DNA of 64,000 nucleotides from contig JAFSSM010000021.1 in the NCBI GenBank assembly GCA_017451025.1, positions 62,001 to 126,000 of the forward strand, written 5' to 3'. The position numbers were made by a program, and so were the translations under genes. The DNA is from Synergistaceae bacterium. Its GTDB lineage: Bacteria; Synergistota; Synergistia; Synergistales; Aminobacteriaceae. Under the pieces are notes generated by a model. It had not been told where the DNA came from and ran no database searches. It worked only from the letters and a program-made list of their open reading frames with translations. Shown here piece by piece: positions 46,091-53,695 of this stretch. Position 1 is the stretch's first letter; each line of letters begins with the position of its first letter.

Positions 46091-47010
46091 AGGGACAATA
46101 TTACCAGAAACGCAAAGAGTGAGCACGAAGTATCCAGCAGTCTCCACGCACCAACAATATCTCCGGCTTCGGGGTCTCTGCCGTCAGGATTGAGCCATTC
46201 GCGAGGCTCGAACTTTCCGCCGTAAAACGCTCCTCCTCCCAATTTCACGCCGAGCACTCCCGCAAACGCGGACTCTCCGTGTGCGCTGTTGGGGCTTTTG
46301 TGCTTGAGCCTGTCTCTCAGAAAAACCCTAAGCCCTCTCCTTCCCGCAAAAACTATCACTAATCCGCCGAGCCGTGCAGGAATAAAGTTCAAGATGTCGT
46401 CGAGTTTTGCGCTTGGCCAGCCGAAAGCACCCAGACTCTCATAGCCTGCCATGCTGTCGAGAGTGCTGGCCGCCTTGAACAGCCACACAAACATGCACGC
46501 TCCGTAATCAGCGTCAATCACTTGGCCGATACACGCCCAGAACATCACACTTATCACTCCGTCGATTGAGTTTTCCGCAATGGTTTCGATTGCCGCGCGG
46601 GAAATTTCGGCCTCGCTGAGATTCCCGGTGTCCCTGCCGACAACACGCGACAAGTACAAGCGTGCGTTGGTGATGTCGTGCTTCAGCAAGCACATCAACA
46701 CCGGGAATGTCTCGTCCTTGAGGTCCCGCCACGCCAGCGCAGAATACAGCAGGTACACCTTCACGATGATGCTTCCATTGGTGAGCCATAACATCAGCCC
46801 GACAATCCCTGCCGTCAGCGCAAGAGTACTCACGCAAAGAAGAAGCCCCCGCATAAATGAGCGGGAGCTAGTTTTCGTCCAGAGGGCTATGTACCTGCCG
46901 ATTAGGACTACGGGATGCGGAAAACCGTGCGGGTCTCCCAGAACAGTATCGAGCAGGACTGCGAGGCAGAAGATTACTCCGAAGCTGAAAGCACCGCCGT
47001 CAACAGGCAT
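46078..47010 (-). CDS. cbiB: Adenosylcobinamide-phosphate synthase
   Basis: Attaches aminopropanol (phosphate) to adenosylcobyric acid. 310-residue membrane protein. Motifs LLDTVLGDPHGFPHPVVLIG at 17-36, RDLKDETF near 95, and AAIETIAENSIDGVISVMFW near 140, all typical of CbiB. Starts within the last 37 bases of the lipoprotein gene, so translation is coupled; a shorter start is not obvious. Confidence 0.92.
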   Translation of the reverse strand: MPVDGGAFSFGVIFCLAVLLDTVLGDPHGFPHPVVLIGRYIALWTKTSSRSFMRGLLLCVSTLALTAGIVGLMLWLTNGSIIVKVYLLYSALAWRDLKDETFPVLMCLLKHDITNARLYLSRVVGRDTGNLSEAEISRAAIETIAENSIDGVISVMFWACIGQVIDADYGACMFVWLFKAASTLDSMAGYESLGAFGWPSAKLDDILNFIPARLGGLVIVFAGRRGLRVFLRDRLKHKSPNSAHGESAFAGVLGVKLGGGAFYGGKFEPREWLNPDGRDPEAGDIVGAWRLLDTSCSLFAFLVILSLCLT

Positions 47011-48296
47011 TGTTCCGCACCGTCATAGACTATGTCCGCGATGACCATTGCCTCGCTTTCGGACAGCATTGACACGTAGAACTGGCTGCCCTTCTCCGTA
47101 ACAGCACGCCATAAGTTTATGCCAAGCTCCTCAAGAGTGATTGCCAGACCCTCATAATTGAGATTGACCGTTCTGGCCGGCGAGGAAAACGTCCCGGTTA
47201 CGTCAATCTTCGCAGTGCCCCGGCCGTTGGAGGCCTGGACTTCCGAGAAGGTCATATCGCAGCTCACAAGCTGGAGGTTCACCCGCATAGACGTATCCGC
47301 AGAAGGAGTCATGACTCCTCCGCCCCTTGTGGCTGACCATTTGCGCGAAAGAACCTCCGCAATATTATTGTCCTGGCTCTCTTGAACTTTTGTAAGAGGA
47401 AGGAGAATGCATATCTGCCCGTCAGGCTGAAGCCAGCTCATCAGCATATATATCTGCGTCTCCGACTGAATGAATATCAGCGAACTTATGCCTGCCCTGT
47501 TCGAGGCATTGGACATTTTGTAGATGCTGCCGTAGAAATTGTCGAGCCTGCACGAACTTTCCGTGTCGATGAACTGCATGAACATGTTGTTTCCAGTTCC
47601 AGCGTCGCCGGACTCGAGAACGGGCATCTCAATATACCCTGCTGTAGTCGCAACGGTGCTTGAAGCATCCGTGTCGTTGAAGCACACAGTGATGTAGCGC
47701 GGAAGGAGTGCTGCCATTTCGCCGTTCGCGTACCTGTAGCCTCCTGCTCTGGCTTCGTTGTACTTCCATGTTCCGTCAAGCATGTTCTCCGGCTTCAGAG
47801 CAGAGGAAATTCCTTCGGCCTTGCTCACTGACGCAGAGAACTCACACTCATAATCAAAGTAGGTGATTGCGCCGGAGAACTGAGCCTTGCCCTCGTCCGT
47901 CATGGTGATTGAGAGCGTTCCGTGAGGAGTCTGCGCAGTCCACGAAGCCGCGCCTGTCCTGTCGGTCGAGAGCGTCAGGTTCTCGAAGAACACGGGCAGG
48001 TACAAAGCCCCGTCAAGGATAATCAGCGCGGTCATATGAGCTGTACCCTGTTCGTCCTCAACATCGCATGAATCGAACACTGCCGCAATGTTCCTTATGG
48101 TGAGTGAGTAGTCGGAGCTTTCTGCTCTGACGGTTGCACTTCCGCTCGAGGCAACCCATGCCCCGGTCCATGAAGCATTTGCGTTTTCTGTGGTGTAGTC
48201 GTCGACGAACGATGAGGAGCTGCTTCCTCCGCACCCGCCGGACATGAACACGCACGTGCACACAAGGAGAAACGCGAGATACGCGCTTCTAGTCAT
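46974..48296 (-). CDS. Lipoprotein of unknown function
   Basis: 440 residues. Lipobox at the end of the signal peptide (FMSGGCGGSSSSS, Cys about 22) followed by a serine-rich spacer. The mature part is rich in beta strands with no recognised domain. Starts in the last 8 bases of the Synergist-CTERM gene and its end overlaps cbiB by 37 bases. Confidence 0.78.
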   Translation of the reverse strand: MTRSAYLAFLLVCTCVFMSGGCGGSSSSSFVDDYTTENANASWTGAWVASSGSATVRAESSDYSLTIRNIAAVFDSCDVEDEQGTAHMTALIILDGALYLPVFFENLTLSTDRTGAASWTAQTPHGTLSITMTDEGKAQFSGAITYFDYECEFSASVSKAEGISSALKPENMLDGTWKYNEARAGGYRYANGEMAALLPRYITVCFNDTDASSTVATTAGYIEMPVLESGDAGTGNNMFMQFIDTESSCRLDNFYGSIYKMSNASNRAGISSLIFIQSETQIYMLMSWLQPDGQICILLPLTKVQESQDNNIAEVLSRKWSATRGGGVMTPSADTSMRVNLQLVSCDMTFSEVQASNGRGTAKIDVTGTFSSPARTVNLNYEGLAITLEELGINLWRAVTEKGSQFYVSMLSESEAMVIADIVYDGAEQCLLTAVLSASE

Positions 48297-49143
48297 GATG
48301 CTTTCTCCAGATGAGCACAGCCGCTAACGCAAGCCCCAAGCCTGACGCAGAGCACCCTCCGCCGGAAGATTCCTGCTCCCGCTCCTGCTCCTGAGCTTCT
48401 GCGGAAGAGGCCTGACCGCTCACAGTCAGATTGCCGCTCACATCATCTGGAGTGTTGCCGGAAATATTGCAGTTGACGGCAGACGCAGACGCACTGCCCT
48501 CGATACATATTCCTCCGCTCCCAAAGCGGGCAGAGTTGCCGGTGATGGTGCAGTTAATCAGCTCGATATTGCCTTTTTCCGCGTAAATGCCTCCGCCCTG
48601 GAGCGAAACATAATTGCCGGAAATATCGCAGCTTATGAACCGTGCCTTGCTTTCTCCGCCCTGCATAGCAAAACTTACTCCGCCTCCCACGAAGCTCGCA
48701 TTGTTGCCGGTTATCCTGCAGTTGATGATGTCAATGCTGCTTGCGTCAATATTGATGCCTCCGCCCTCAAAGACGTATCCGCCGCCGCCGCCGCCGGTTA
48801 TGGTGAGGTTCTCGATAACGATGCCCTGACCTTGAAGCCGGAGAACTCTGCTTTTGCCCTGAGCGTCGAGCACTGAGCCTCTGGGACTGCGTATAGTGAT
48901 GGCCTTCTTGACGTTAATCTGGCTGTCGAGCTTGAAGTTCCCGTTGAGAATAATAATTCCTCCTGCGGGAATAATGTTGACGGCGTTCTCTATGGTCTTT
49001 CCCTGAGAGCCGGTGATGTTGATAACTTTATCCCCGACGGAAGTGTAGTTGCCTTCGCCGAGATCGACCATGCTGATTGTCTCAGCGTAAGCCGCCGACG
49101 CAGCAGCGAGGACTGCCAGTGCAAAAATTTTCGTGAGCTTCAT
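48289..49143 (-). CDS. Exported right-handed beta-helix protein with Synergist-CTERM tail
   Basis: 284 residues, cleavable signal (MKLTKIFALAVLAAASAAYA). Residues 45-235 carry parallel beta-helix coils (I.NCTITGNSARFGSGGI-type turns) of the kind in polymorphic outer-membrane and pectate-lyase-like proteins. After an E/Q-rich spacer, the C terminus is SSGGGC, a hydrophobic helix and WRKHHD: the Synergist-CTERM pattern, thought to be a sorting and processing signal. Best taxonomic marker in the window. Confidence 0.85.
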   Translation of the reverse strand: MKLTKIFALAVLAAASAAYAETISMVDLGEGNYTSVGDKVINITGSQGKTIENAVNIIPAGGIIILNGNFKLDSQINVKKAITIRSPRGSVLDAQGKSRVLRLQGQGIVIENLTITGGGGGGYVFEGGGINIDASSIDIINCRITGNNASFVGGGVSFAMQGGESKARFISCDISGNYVSLQGGGIYAEKGNIELINCTITGNSARFGSGGICIEGSASASAVNCNISGNTPDDVSGNLTVSGQASSAEAQEQEREQESSGGGCSASGLGLALAAVLIWRKHHD

Positions 49144-49146
49144 GTG

Positions 49147-49773
49147 TTATTCCGTCCTGCCCTCGTAAAACGCGACGGAAATTACCCGGCCTTCAGGGTT
49201 GCGTCCCGAACGCTTCTCTGTGATTGCGAGGGTCATGTTCCTGTCGGACAGCTCGTAGGACAGAATGTTAGTGTCCTTGTCGTCCGCTGGAGACTCTCTG
49301 TAGGTGGGAGTCCCGAGCTTCTTGCGGACTTCGGGCTGATACTTGCCGATGAGGTCGACACCGAGAAGGGTTTTGCACTCTTGTGCGTCACTGGTCTCGA
49401 AGGTGTCGTCGTTGCGGTACTCGGTCTTTCTGCGGGCCTTGAGGTAATGCTTGTAGAGATTGGCGGCAGATTTGCTCTTGGGCCCCATCTTGAGGCGGAC
49501 TCCGTTCTGCGGGAGCCAGCCGGAGTCTTTGCCGACTTTGGCCTTGTACCACAGGTAATTTTCGTCATCGCGGACTGCACTGGGAATGCTGATCCATTTA
49601 CCGGGCGCGTCAATCTCAGTGTAGCCTGTATCTATGTCGGCTTCGTCGTAGAGGCGGATAGTGTCCTCGAGAATCCAAGCCCATTGTCCTTTTGCGGGAG
49701 GTGTGGGCGCGGCGAGGGCGGCCGAGGCCACGAGCAGAAGGCCAAGCGCAGAGAGTAAGAGTTTCTTCAACAT
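49147..49773 (-). CDS. Exported protein of unknown function
   Basis: 208 residues, signal peptide MLKKLLLSALGLLLVASAALA. The first mature part (WAWILEDTIRLYDEAD ... YKAKVGKDSGWLPQNGVRL) looks like a bacterial SH3-like domain; the second half is not recognised. First gene of the run to cobQ; TATAAT at 49816-49821 could be its -10. AAAGGAGTG is 10 bases before the ATG. Confidence 0.72.
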   Translation of the reverse strand: MLKKLLLSALGLLLVASAALAAPTPPAKGQWAWILEDTIRLYDEADIDTGYTEIDAPGKWISIPSAVRDDENYLWYKAKVGKDSGWLPQNGVRLKMGPKSKSAANLYKHYLKARRKTEYRNDDTFETSDAQECKTLLGVDLIGKYQPEVRKKLGTPTYRESPADDKDTNILSYELSDRNMTLAITEKRSGRNPEGRVISVAFYEGRTE

Positions 49774-49859
49774 GATAATGCACTCCTTTGTGAAATGGGA
49801 TTGATTGATGGAAATTATAGCAGGTTACGGGTCAATTCCTATGAGTATTACGGGCACTG

Positions 49860-50260
49860 ACGGATTGGAACGTCCTCAATTGCTGCTCCGCCTTCACAAA
49901 ATCTATCTGTTCATACGTCCTGTATGGGGTGAATCCGTGCTCAAGGATTATTCTCCTCTATTTTTCCTTGTCCTGAATGTGTGCAACTTCACGTGCAGTG
50001 CTAAGGTCTTCGTTCACGTAGTAGTCGTGCCTGACTTCCTGCCAGCCCATAGCTGACAGTTCCGCCTTGAATAACTTGTTGAGCTTCGCAGGAGAGAGCA
50101 GGATTTTTCCCCTCATGGTCTTTTCGGGGCTGACTTTCTCAAACGCTGATGAAGCATCTACATTCTGAATTGCCGCCAGAATTTCCTGCCACAGGTCAGG
50201 CTTCCGCACAAGCATAAACTCCAAGACGTTCAAGTGGCTGTACATGTTCGCTATTCTCAT
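49860..50260 (-). pseudogene. BglII-like restriction endonuclease, broken
   Basis: The first 100 codons (MRIANMYSHLNVLEFML, VSPEKTMRGKILLSPAKLN, MGWQEVRHDYYV) match the N-terminal half of BglII-family endonucleases. A TAG at 49958-49960 stops it, but the same frame goes on with IILEHGFTPYRTYEQIDFVK, a family-like stretch, and then loses likeness near 49870. Full proteins are about 200-230 residues. So a premature stop plus a 3' deletion. ATG overlaps the stop of the methyltransferase remnant (ATGA). Confidence 0.68.
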
Positions 50261-50710
50261 TTCTTCACCGGCTCGTAAATCTCTCTGTATATCGGCCTCG
50301 TAATTAACGTCCCGGCCTTCAGTTTATCTATCCTCTCAAGCCCCACATCAACATATTGTTGGGTAGGGCAAGTACACACCGTTCCGCAAGCTCGACCGGA
50401 AACTGACAGGGATCCTACAGCTTCCCGGGGTGATTGTTCTTGACGTTGGGGATGTTCCAGACTTCAGTGTCCAAGTCATCAAGATTGAACGTGTAACTAT
50501 CCGATTTCATGAACCACAATATCACCTCGCAGCAACCGCTGAACCTCAGTGAACAGTGCAGGCCGTGCACGAAAATCCCTACCTGCCAGCAAATTGAGCC
50601 GTCATTCTTGAGCACCCTTACCAGCTCAGAGATTAACGGCTCAAAATCTGCTATGTAGTCCTAAATGGTCGCTAAATCAGGAAGCTCCTCAAGCTCAAGC
50701 AGAAGCTGAT
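50257..50710 (-). pseudogene. DNA methyltransferase of the BglII-type system, broken by several deletions
   Basis: Ordered fragments of an N4/N6 DNA methyltransferase: LLLELEELPDLATI, stop, DYIADFEPLISELVRVLK, DGSICWQVG, RFSGCCEVILWFMKSDSYTFNLD, VWNIPNVKNNHPGK, stop, DPCQFPVELAERCVLALPN, and in another frame YVDVGLERIDKLKAGTL to EPVKK. The SPPY catalytic motif and the DPF.G SAM motif fall in the gaps. At least two stops and one frame change: not functional. Confidence 0.72.
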
Positions 50711-50716
50711 TCACGG

Positions 50717-51631
50717 CTACTTCGTGAGGAAAAGTACCTTCTCCCACCTGTAATAAGGCTCCGACAGAATTACTCCCTCTGTTGTGTCGGCGAGCACCCC
50801 GCTCATAGGGTCTTCCTTCACTTCAAGTTCCTCAGGGAGTTTCACACCTTCGGTCGTCCTGTACCAGAAAATAACGTCAGCTCTCCCCGAAGTCAGAGCC
50901 GCAGACCGTGCTCCCGACTCTATGCTCAACAATTCGATGTTCTTCTTGAGACGCTTGCCTATCTCAGAGATTACCGCAGTGTTGTACCCCGCCGCCATAC
51001 CTTCCTCGTCAACATAATCCACAGGAGGCATATCGCCGGTAACTGCTACTTTGATTGTGTCCGCGTCCACAAAATTGGCGAAGTCTACAGGTGTCGACAG
51101 AAACTCGCTTCCATTGCCGATGTACTTCTGCTCAAGCTCGCGAAGAGTCCCGTCTTCCTTCATGCCAGCAATCGCAGTGTTGAACTCATCACGAAGGGCT
51201 GTGCTGTCAGACCTGAACCCGAAAGCTATTGCGCTGGGCATACTCAGGGCAAAGAGTATCTTGTACTCGGGGTCATTCTTCATGACGTACCTTGCCGTGC
51301 TCTCAGGAAGGGAGAAGCTGTCAATTCTGCCGGCGTTCTTGGCCATCAGCATTGCCGTCAAGGAGTCGAAGAATGTTACGACCCTGCGGTTATCATTAAA
51401 GGCCTTCAGCATATCCAGAACTTCAGCCGCATGATTCCTCGAGGCTACACCTATCATAGACATGCGCATAACCCTCGTTAATTCGTCTACGCCCTTCTGG
51501 AACGCTTCCTCAGTAGTCCCGAGATAGCGGAGCACTCCGTCTCTTTGTTCGGGGGGAACTGGAGCGGAAAAAGCTGCCGGAGCAAACACGAGCACAAGTG
51601 CCAGTGCACACAAAAATTTTTGGGTTCTCAT
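50717..51631 (-). CDS. Solute-binding protein with two partial SBP_bac_3 modules
   Basis: 304 residues with signal peptide (MRTQKFLCALALVLVFAPAA). The first half looks like the second lobe of an SBP (AKNAGRIDSFSLPESTARYV ... LRELEQKYIG); the second begins a new SBP (TIKVAVTGDMPPVDYVDEEGM, ARSAALTSGRADVIFW) and ends after SEPYYRWEKVLFL. This arrangement seems natural to the family, not a truncation. No transporter genes adjacent; methyltransferase wreckage follows immediately. Confidence 0.8.
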   Translation of the reverse strand: MRTQKFLCALALVLVFAPAAFSAPVPPEQRDGVLRYLGTTEEAFQKGVDELTRVMRMSMIGVASRNHAAEVLDMLKAFNDNRRVVTFFDSLTAMLMAKNAGRIDSFSLPESTARYVMKNDPEYKILFALSMPSAIAFGFRSDSTALRDEFNTAIAGMKEDGTLRELEQKYIGNGSEFLSTPVDFANFVDADTIKVAVTGDMPPVDYVDEEGMAAGYNTAVISEIGKRLKKNIELLSIESGARSAALTSGRADVIFWYRTTEGVKLPEELEVKEDPMSGVLADTTEGVILSEPYYRWEKVLFLTK

Positions 51632-51674
51632 TGTGGAAAATTCCTCATGTGAAAAAAATTTGCACTATTATAGC

Positions 51675-53354
51675 TTATACGTCGAGGCAGCTTCCGCCGA
51701 TGAACTCCCTTATCACCGAGTTGTTGGGTATTCCGTCGTTATTCAGGGCCGGCACAAACCGCAGAATGTTCAACAGTCTCAACGCCTCGCTGAAGACGGA
51801 GGAGTTCTCGTCGACAGTGTGAAGCAGCGGCTCAACATAGGGCTTCAGGACTCCCAGTTCATACGGCAGAGAAGAGTTGAATATCGCGTCCGCCCTGCTC
51901 CTGTACGGGAAAATATACTTTCTCGCTCCGCGCATGACCTTCGGATACACCTCAAGCGTAACCTGCGCGTTCTTCCCCCTTGTCCTGTAATCGCGGATAA
52001 TTCTGCGCAGAAGCCTGTTGTCGCTCGTGCTCGTCCGGTTGTGCGGGTCAATGCATATTCCCGTCAATGGCGACACAAACACCCCGTAGCGTCCGGACGC
52101 AGGTATCATTCCCAAAATCTGGTCGTTAAGGCCGTGAATACCCTCCATTATCAGCACATCAGACGGCTTCAGCTTAATCACTTTGCCCGGCTCTTTCTTG
52201 CCCGTAATGAAATTGTAAACAGGGGTAGTAACTTCTTCGCCCGCAAGTATTCTCGTCAGATTATCCTCCAGAAGCTCAAGGTCTAACGCATCAAGCCTCT
52301 CGTAATCATATTCGCCAGTCTCATCCTTCGGGGAATCCTCGCGTTCCTTGAAGTAGTTATCCAGAGGAAGAGTTACGGGGGTCTTTCCGCAAACCATGAG
52401 CTGAACCTTCAGACGTTCGGAGAACGTGGTTTTTCCGGAACCCGACGGTCCCGCAATCGTTACTACTTTGACCGGACGTTCGGCTATGTGTTCGGCGATA
52501 TTGCCCAAGCTCTGCGAATGGAACGCCTCTGCGATAAGCACCAGCTCCTGAATTTTTCCTTCTGTTACTCTGTGGTGTAACTTGTTCAGGTAGTTCAAGT
52601 CGAGGACCTGCAGCCAGTGCGCATAGTCGAAGAATACTTTTCCCATTGACGGGTCGAGTTTCAGTTCCGGAATATGCTCGGGGTCTTCCGGGTCCGGGAA
52701 TCTGAGTATCATTCCGTGTTCGTACAGGACCAGGTCAAAAGTTCTGAGCATTCCTGTTGACGGAGCAAGCGGTCCTCCGCAGAAATACCCGTATCTGTCT
52801 CCGCACCTGTAGACTTCAACCGGATCGAGGTTAGCCCTCACGAAAAGCTCGGCAATTTCCGGTTCGCCCTGCCTCTGAAAAACTCTTCTGGCCTTATCAA
52901 TCGTGAGTATCTCGCGCGTTATAGTTGTGTCATGGCGGATAATTTCTGCCATTTCTGCCTTTATCTTGTCCACATCAGCCTGAGTTACCGGGCCTTCCTC
53001 AAACTCCCAATAATGTCCGTCAGCGATTGAGTGCCTGAGAATTGCTTTGCGGCCTAGCACTCTTGCACACGCGATAATCAGAACGAATCCGAGAGTGCGC
53101 TTGTAGATTCTCTGGCCCATCGGGGAAATTGACGTGATGAACTCTACCGTAGCGTCTTCGTCGACTACCCAGTCAAGCGGGCGGGTATAGTTATTCACGA
53201 ACCATGCTATTACTCTGCGCTGGGGCATGTCGTGCTTGGTGATCATTTCGGTCATAACTTCGTGGCCTGTAACCGGAGCTTCACCTGCTATGTAGCTGGC
53301 GATGTATGTATCTCGTTTCGTTGCTGCAGTGAGTACGCAAACTGTGAAAGCCAT
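51675..53354 (-). CDS. Nucleoside (uridine) kinase with ThrRS-like N-terminal region
   Basis: 559 residues from ATG 53354 (MAFTVCVLTAATKRDTYIAS), AGGTG upstream; the GTG at 53366 is too close to that site. The N-terminal half is like the TGS/second additional domain of threonyl-tRNA synthetase (LRHSIADGHYWEFEEGPV); the C-terminal half is a P-loop kinase with GPSGSGKTTF near 285, PLDNYF near 312 and LIMEGIHGLND near 380. This fusion is a known nucleoside-kinase type. Likely pyrimidine salvage. Confidence 0.88.
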   Translation of the reverse strand: MAFTVCVLTAATKRDTYIASYIAGEAPVTGHEVMTEMITKHDMPQRRVIAWFVNNYTRPLDWVVDEDATVEFITSISPMGQRIYKRTLGFVLIIACARVLGRKAILRHSIADGHYWEFEEGPVTQADVDKIKAEMAEIIRHDTTITREILTIDKARRVFQRQGEPEIAELFVRANLDPVEVYRCGDRYGYFCGGPLAPSTGMLRTFDLVLYEHGMILRFPDPEDPEHIPELKLDPSMGKVFFDYAHWLQVLDLNYLNKLHHRVTEGKIQELVLIAEAFHSQSLGNIAEHIAERPVKVVTIAGPSGSGKTTFSERLKVQLMVCGKTPVTLPLDNYFKEREDSPKDETGEYDYERLDALDLELLEDNLTRILAGEEVTTPVYNFITGKKEPGKVIKLKPSDVLIMEGIHGLNDQILGMIPASGRYGVFVSPLTGICIDPHNRTSTSDNRLLRRIIRDYRTRGKNAQVTLEVYPKVMRGARKYIFPYRSRADAIFNSSLPYELGVLKPYVEPLLHTVDENSSVFSEALRLLNILRFVPALNNDGIPNNSVIREFIGGSCLDV

Positions 53355-53527
53355 AATAATTAACACCTCTCCTGAAAATTTCTGCTAATTATAGCCTACA
53401 GGTTCAGACTCGCGGCCTCTGAAAAAGCGGGCGGCACATTCATAAAAGTTTAGTGTTATACTTACCGAAAATTAATCAGTGATAATAATTCCAGCAGAAA
53501 AAATCATGAATAAGGAGGTAGTCAAAA

Positions 53528-53584
53528 GTGTTAATTGACGTTAAACTATCGAACCACGAACCACGAACCACGAACCACGCCTAG
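53528..53584 (+). CDS. Tiny ORF with strong ribosome site, leader peptide or gene remnant
   Basis: GTG start eight bases after AAGGAGGTAG, 18 codons (begins MLIDVKLS), ending TAG. Its second half is the translated heptamer repeat (NHEPRTTNHA). Either a short leader or the stub of a gene cut by the repeat. Confidence 0.3.
   Translation: MLIDVKLSNHEPRTTNHA
53551..53578. repeat. Four tandem copies of GAACCAC
   Basis: Perfect 7-bp direct repeat, four units, flanked by TATC and GCC. Too short and without spacers, so not CRISPR. Confidence 0.9.
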
Positions 53585-53695
53585 CATTTTGTCTTAAATC
53601 CTCCGAACACATAAAGATAATAGAGAGAATAAAGCCTTGTTGTCTGTTTATGGCAGATGACGGGCTAATTTTTTGTGCTTACAGGAGGCAGAATA

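Larger units (their letters stand above)
53355..53695 (+). other. 341-base intergenic region with heptamer repeat and tiny ORF
   Basis: Lies between divergent genes. For the kinase there is a minus-strand TATAAT (53388-53393). On the plus strand GTTATACT (about 53454) could be a -10, leading to AAGGAGG and a GTG frame of 18 codons at 53528-53584 that runs into the GAACCAC repeat. Before the Ig-repeat gene 3 start there is AGGAGG. No terminator or longer gene was seen. Confidence 0.5.

Noticed and set aside
48780-48800. GCCGCC triplet run as a microsatellite
   Set aside because: Short and codes for a glycine turn in the beta-helix protein.
50717-51631. Solute-binding gene truncated by the restriction-modification wreck
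   Set aside because: The split-lobe layout and the end after YYRWEKVLFL look natural for this family; no remaining 3' sequence in the next frame resembles an SBP.
53551-53578. Possible CRISPR repeats
   Set aside because: Four contiguous 7-bp units without spacers; no cas genes in the window.
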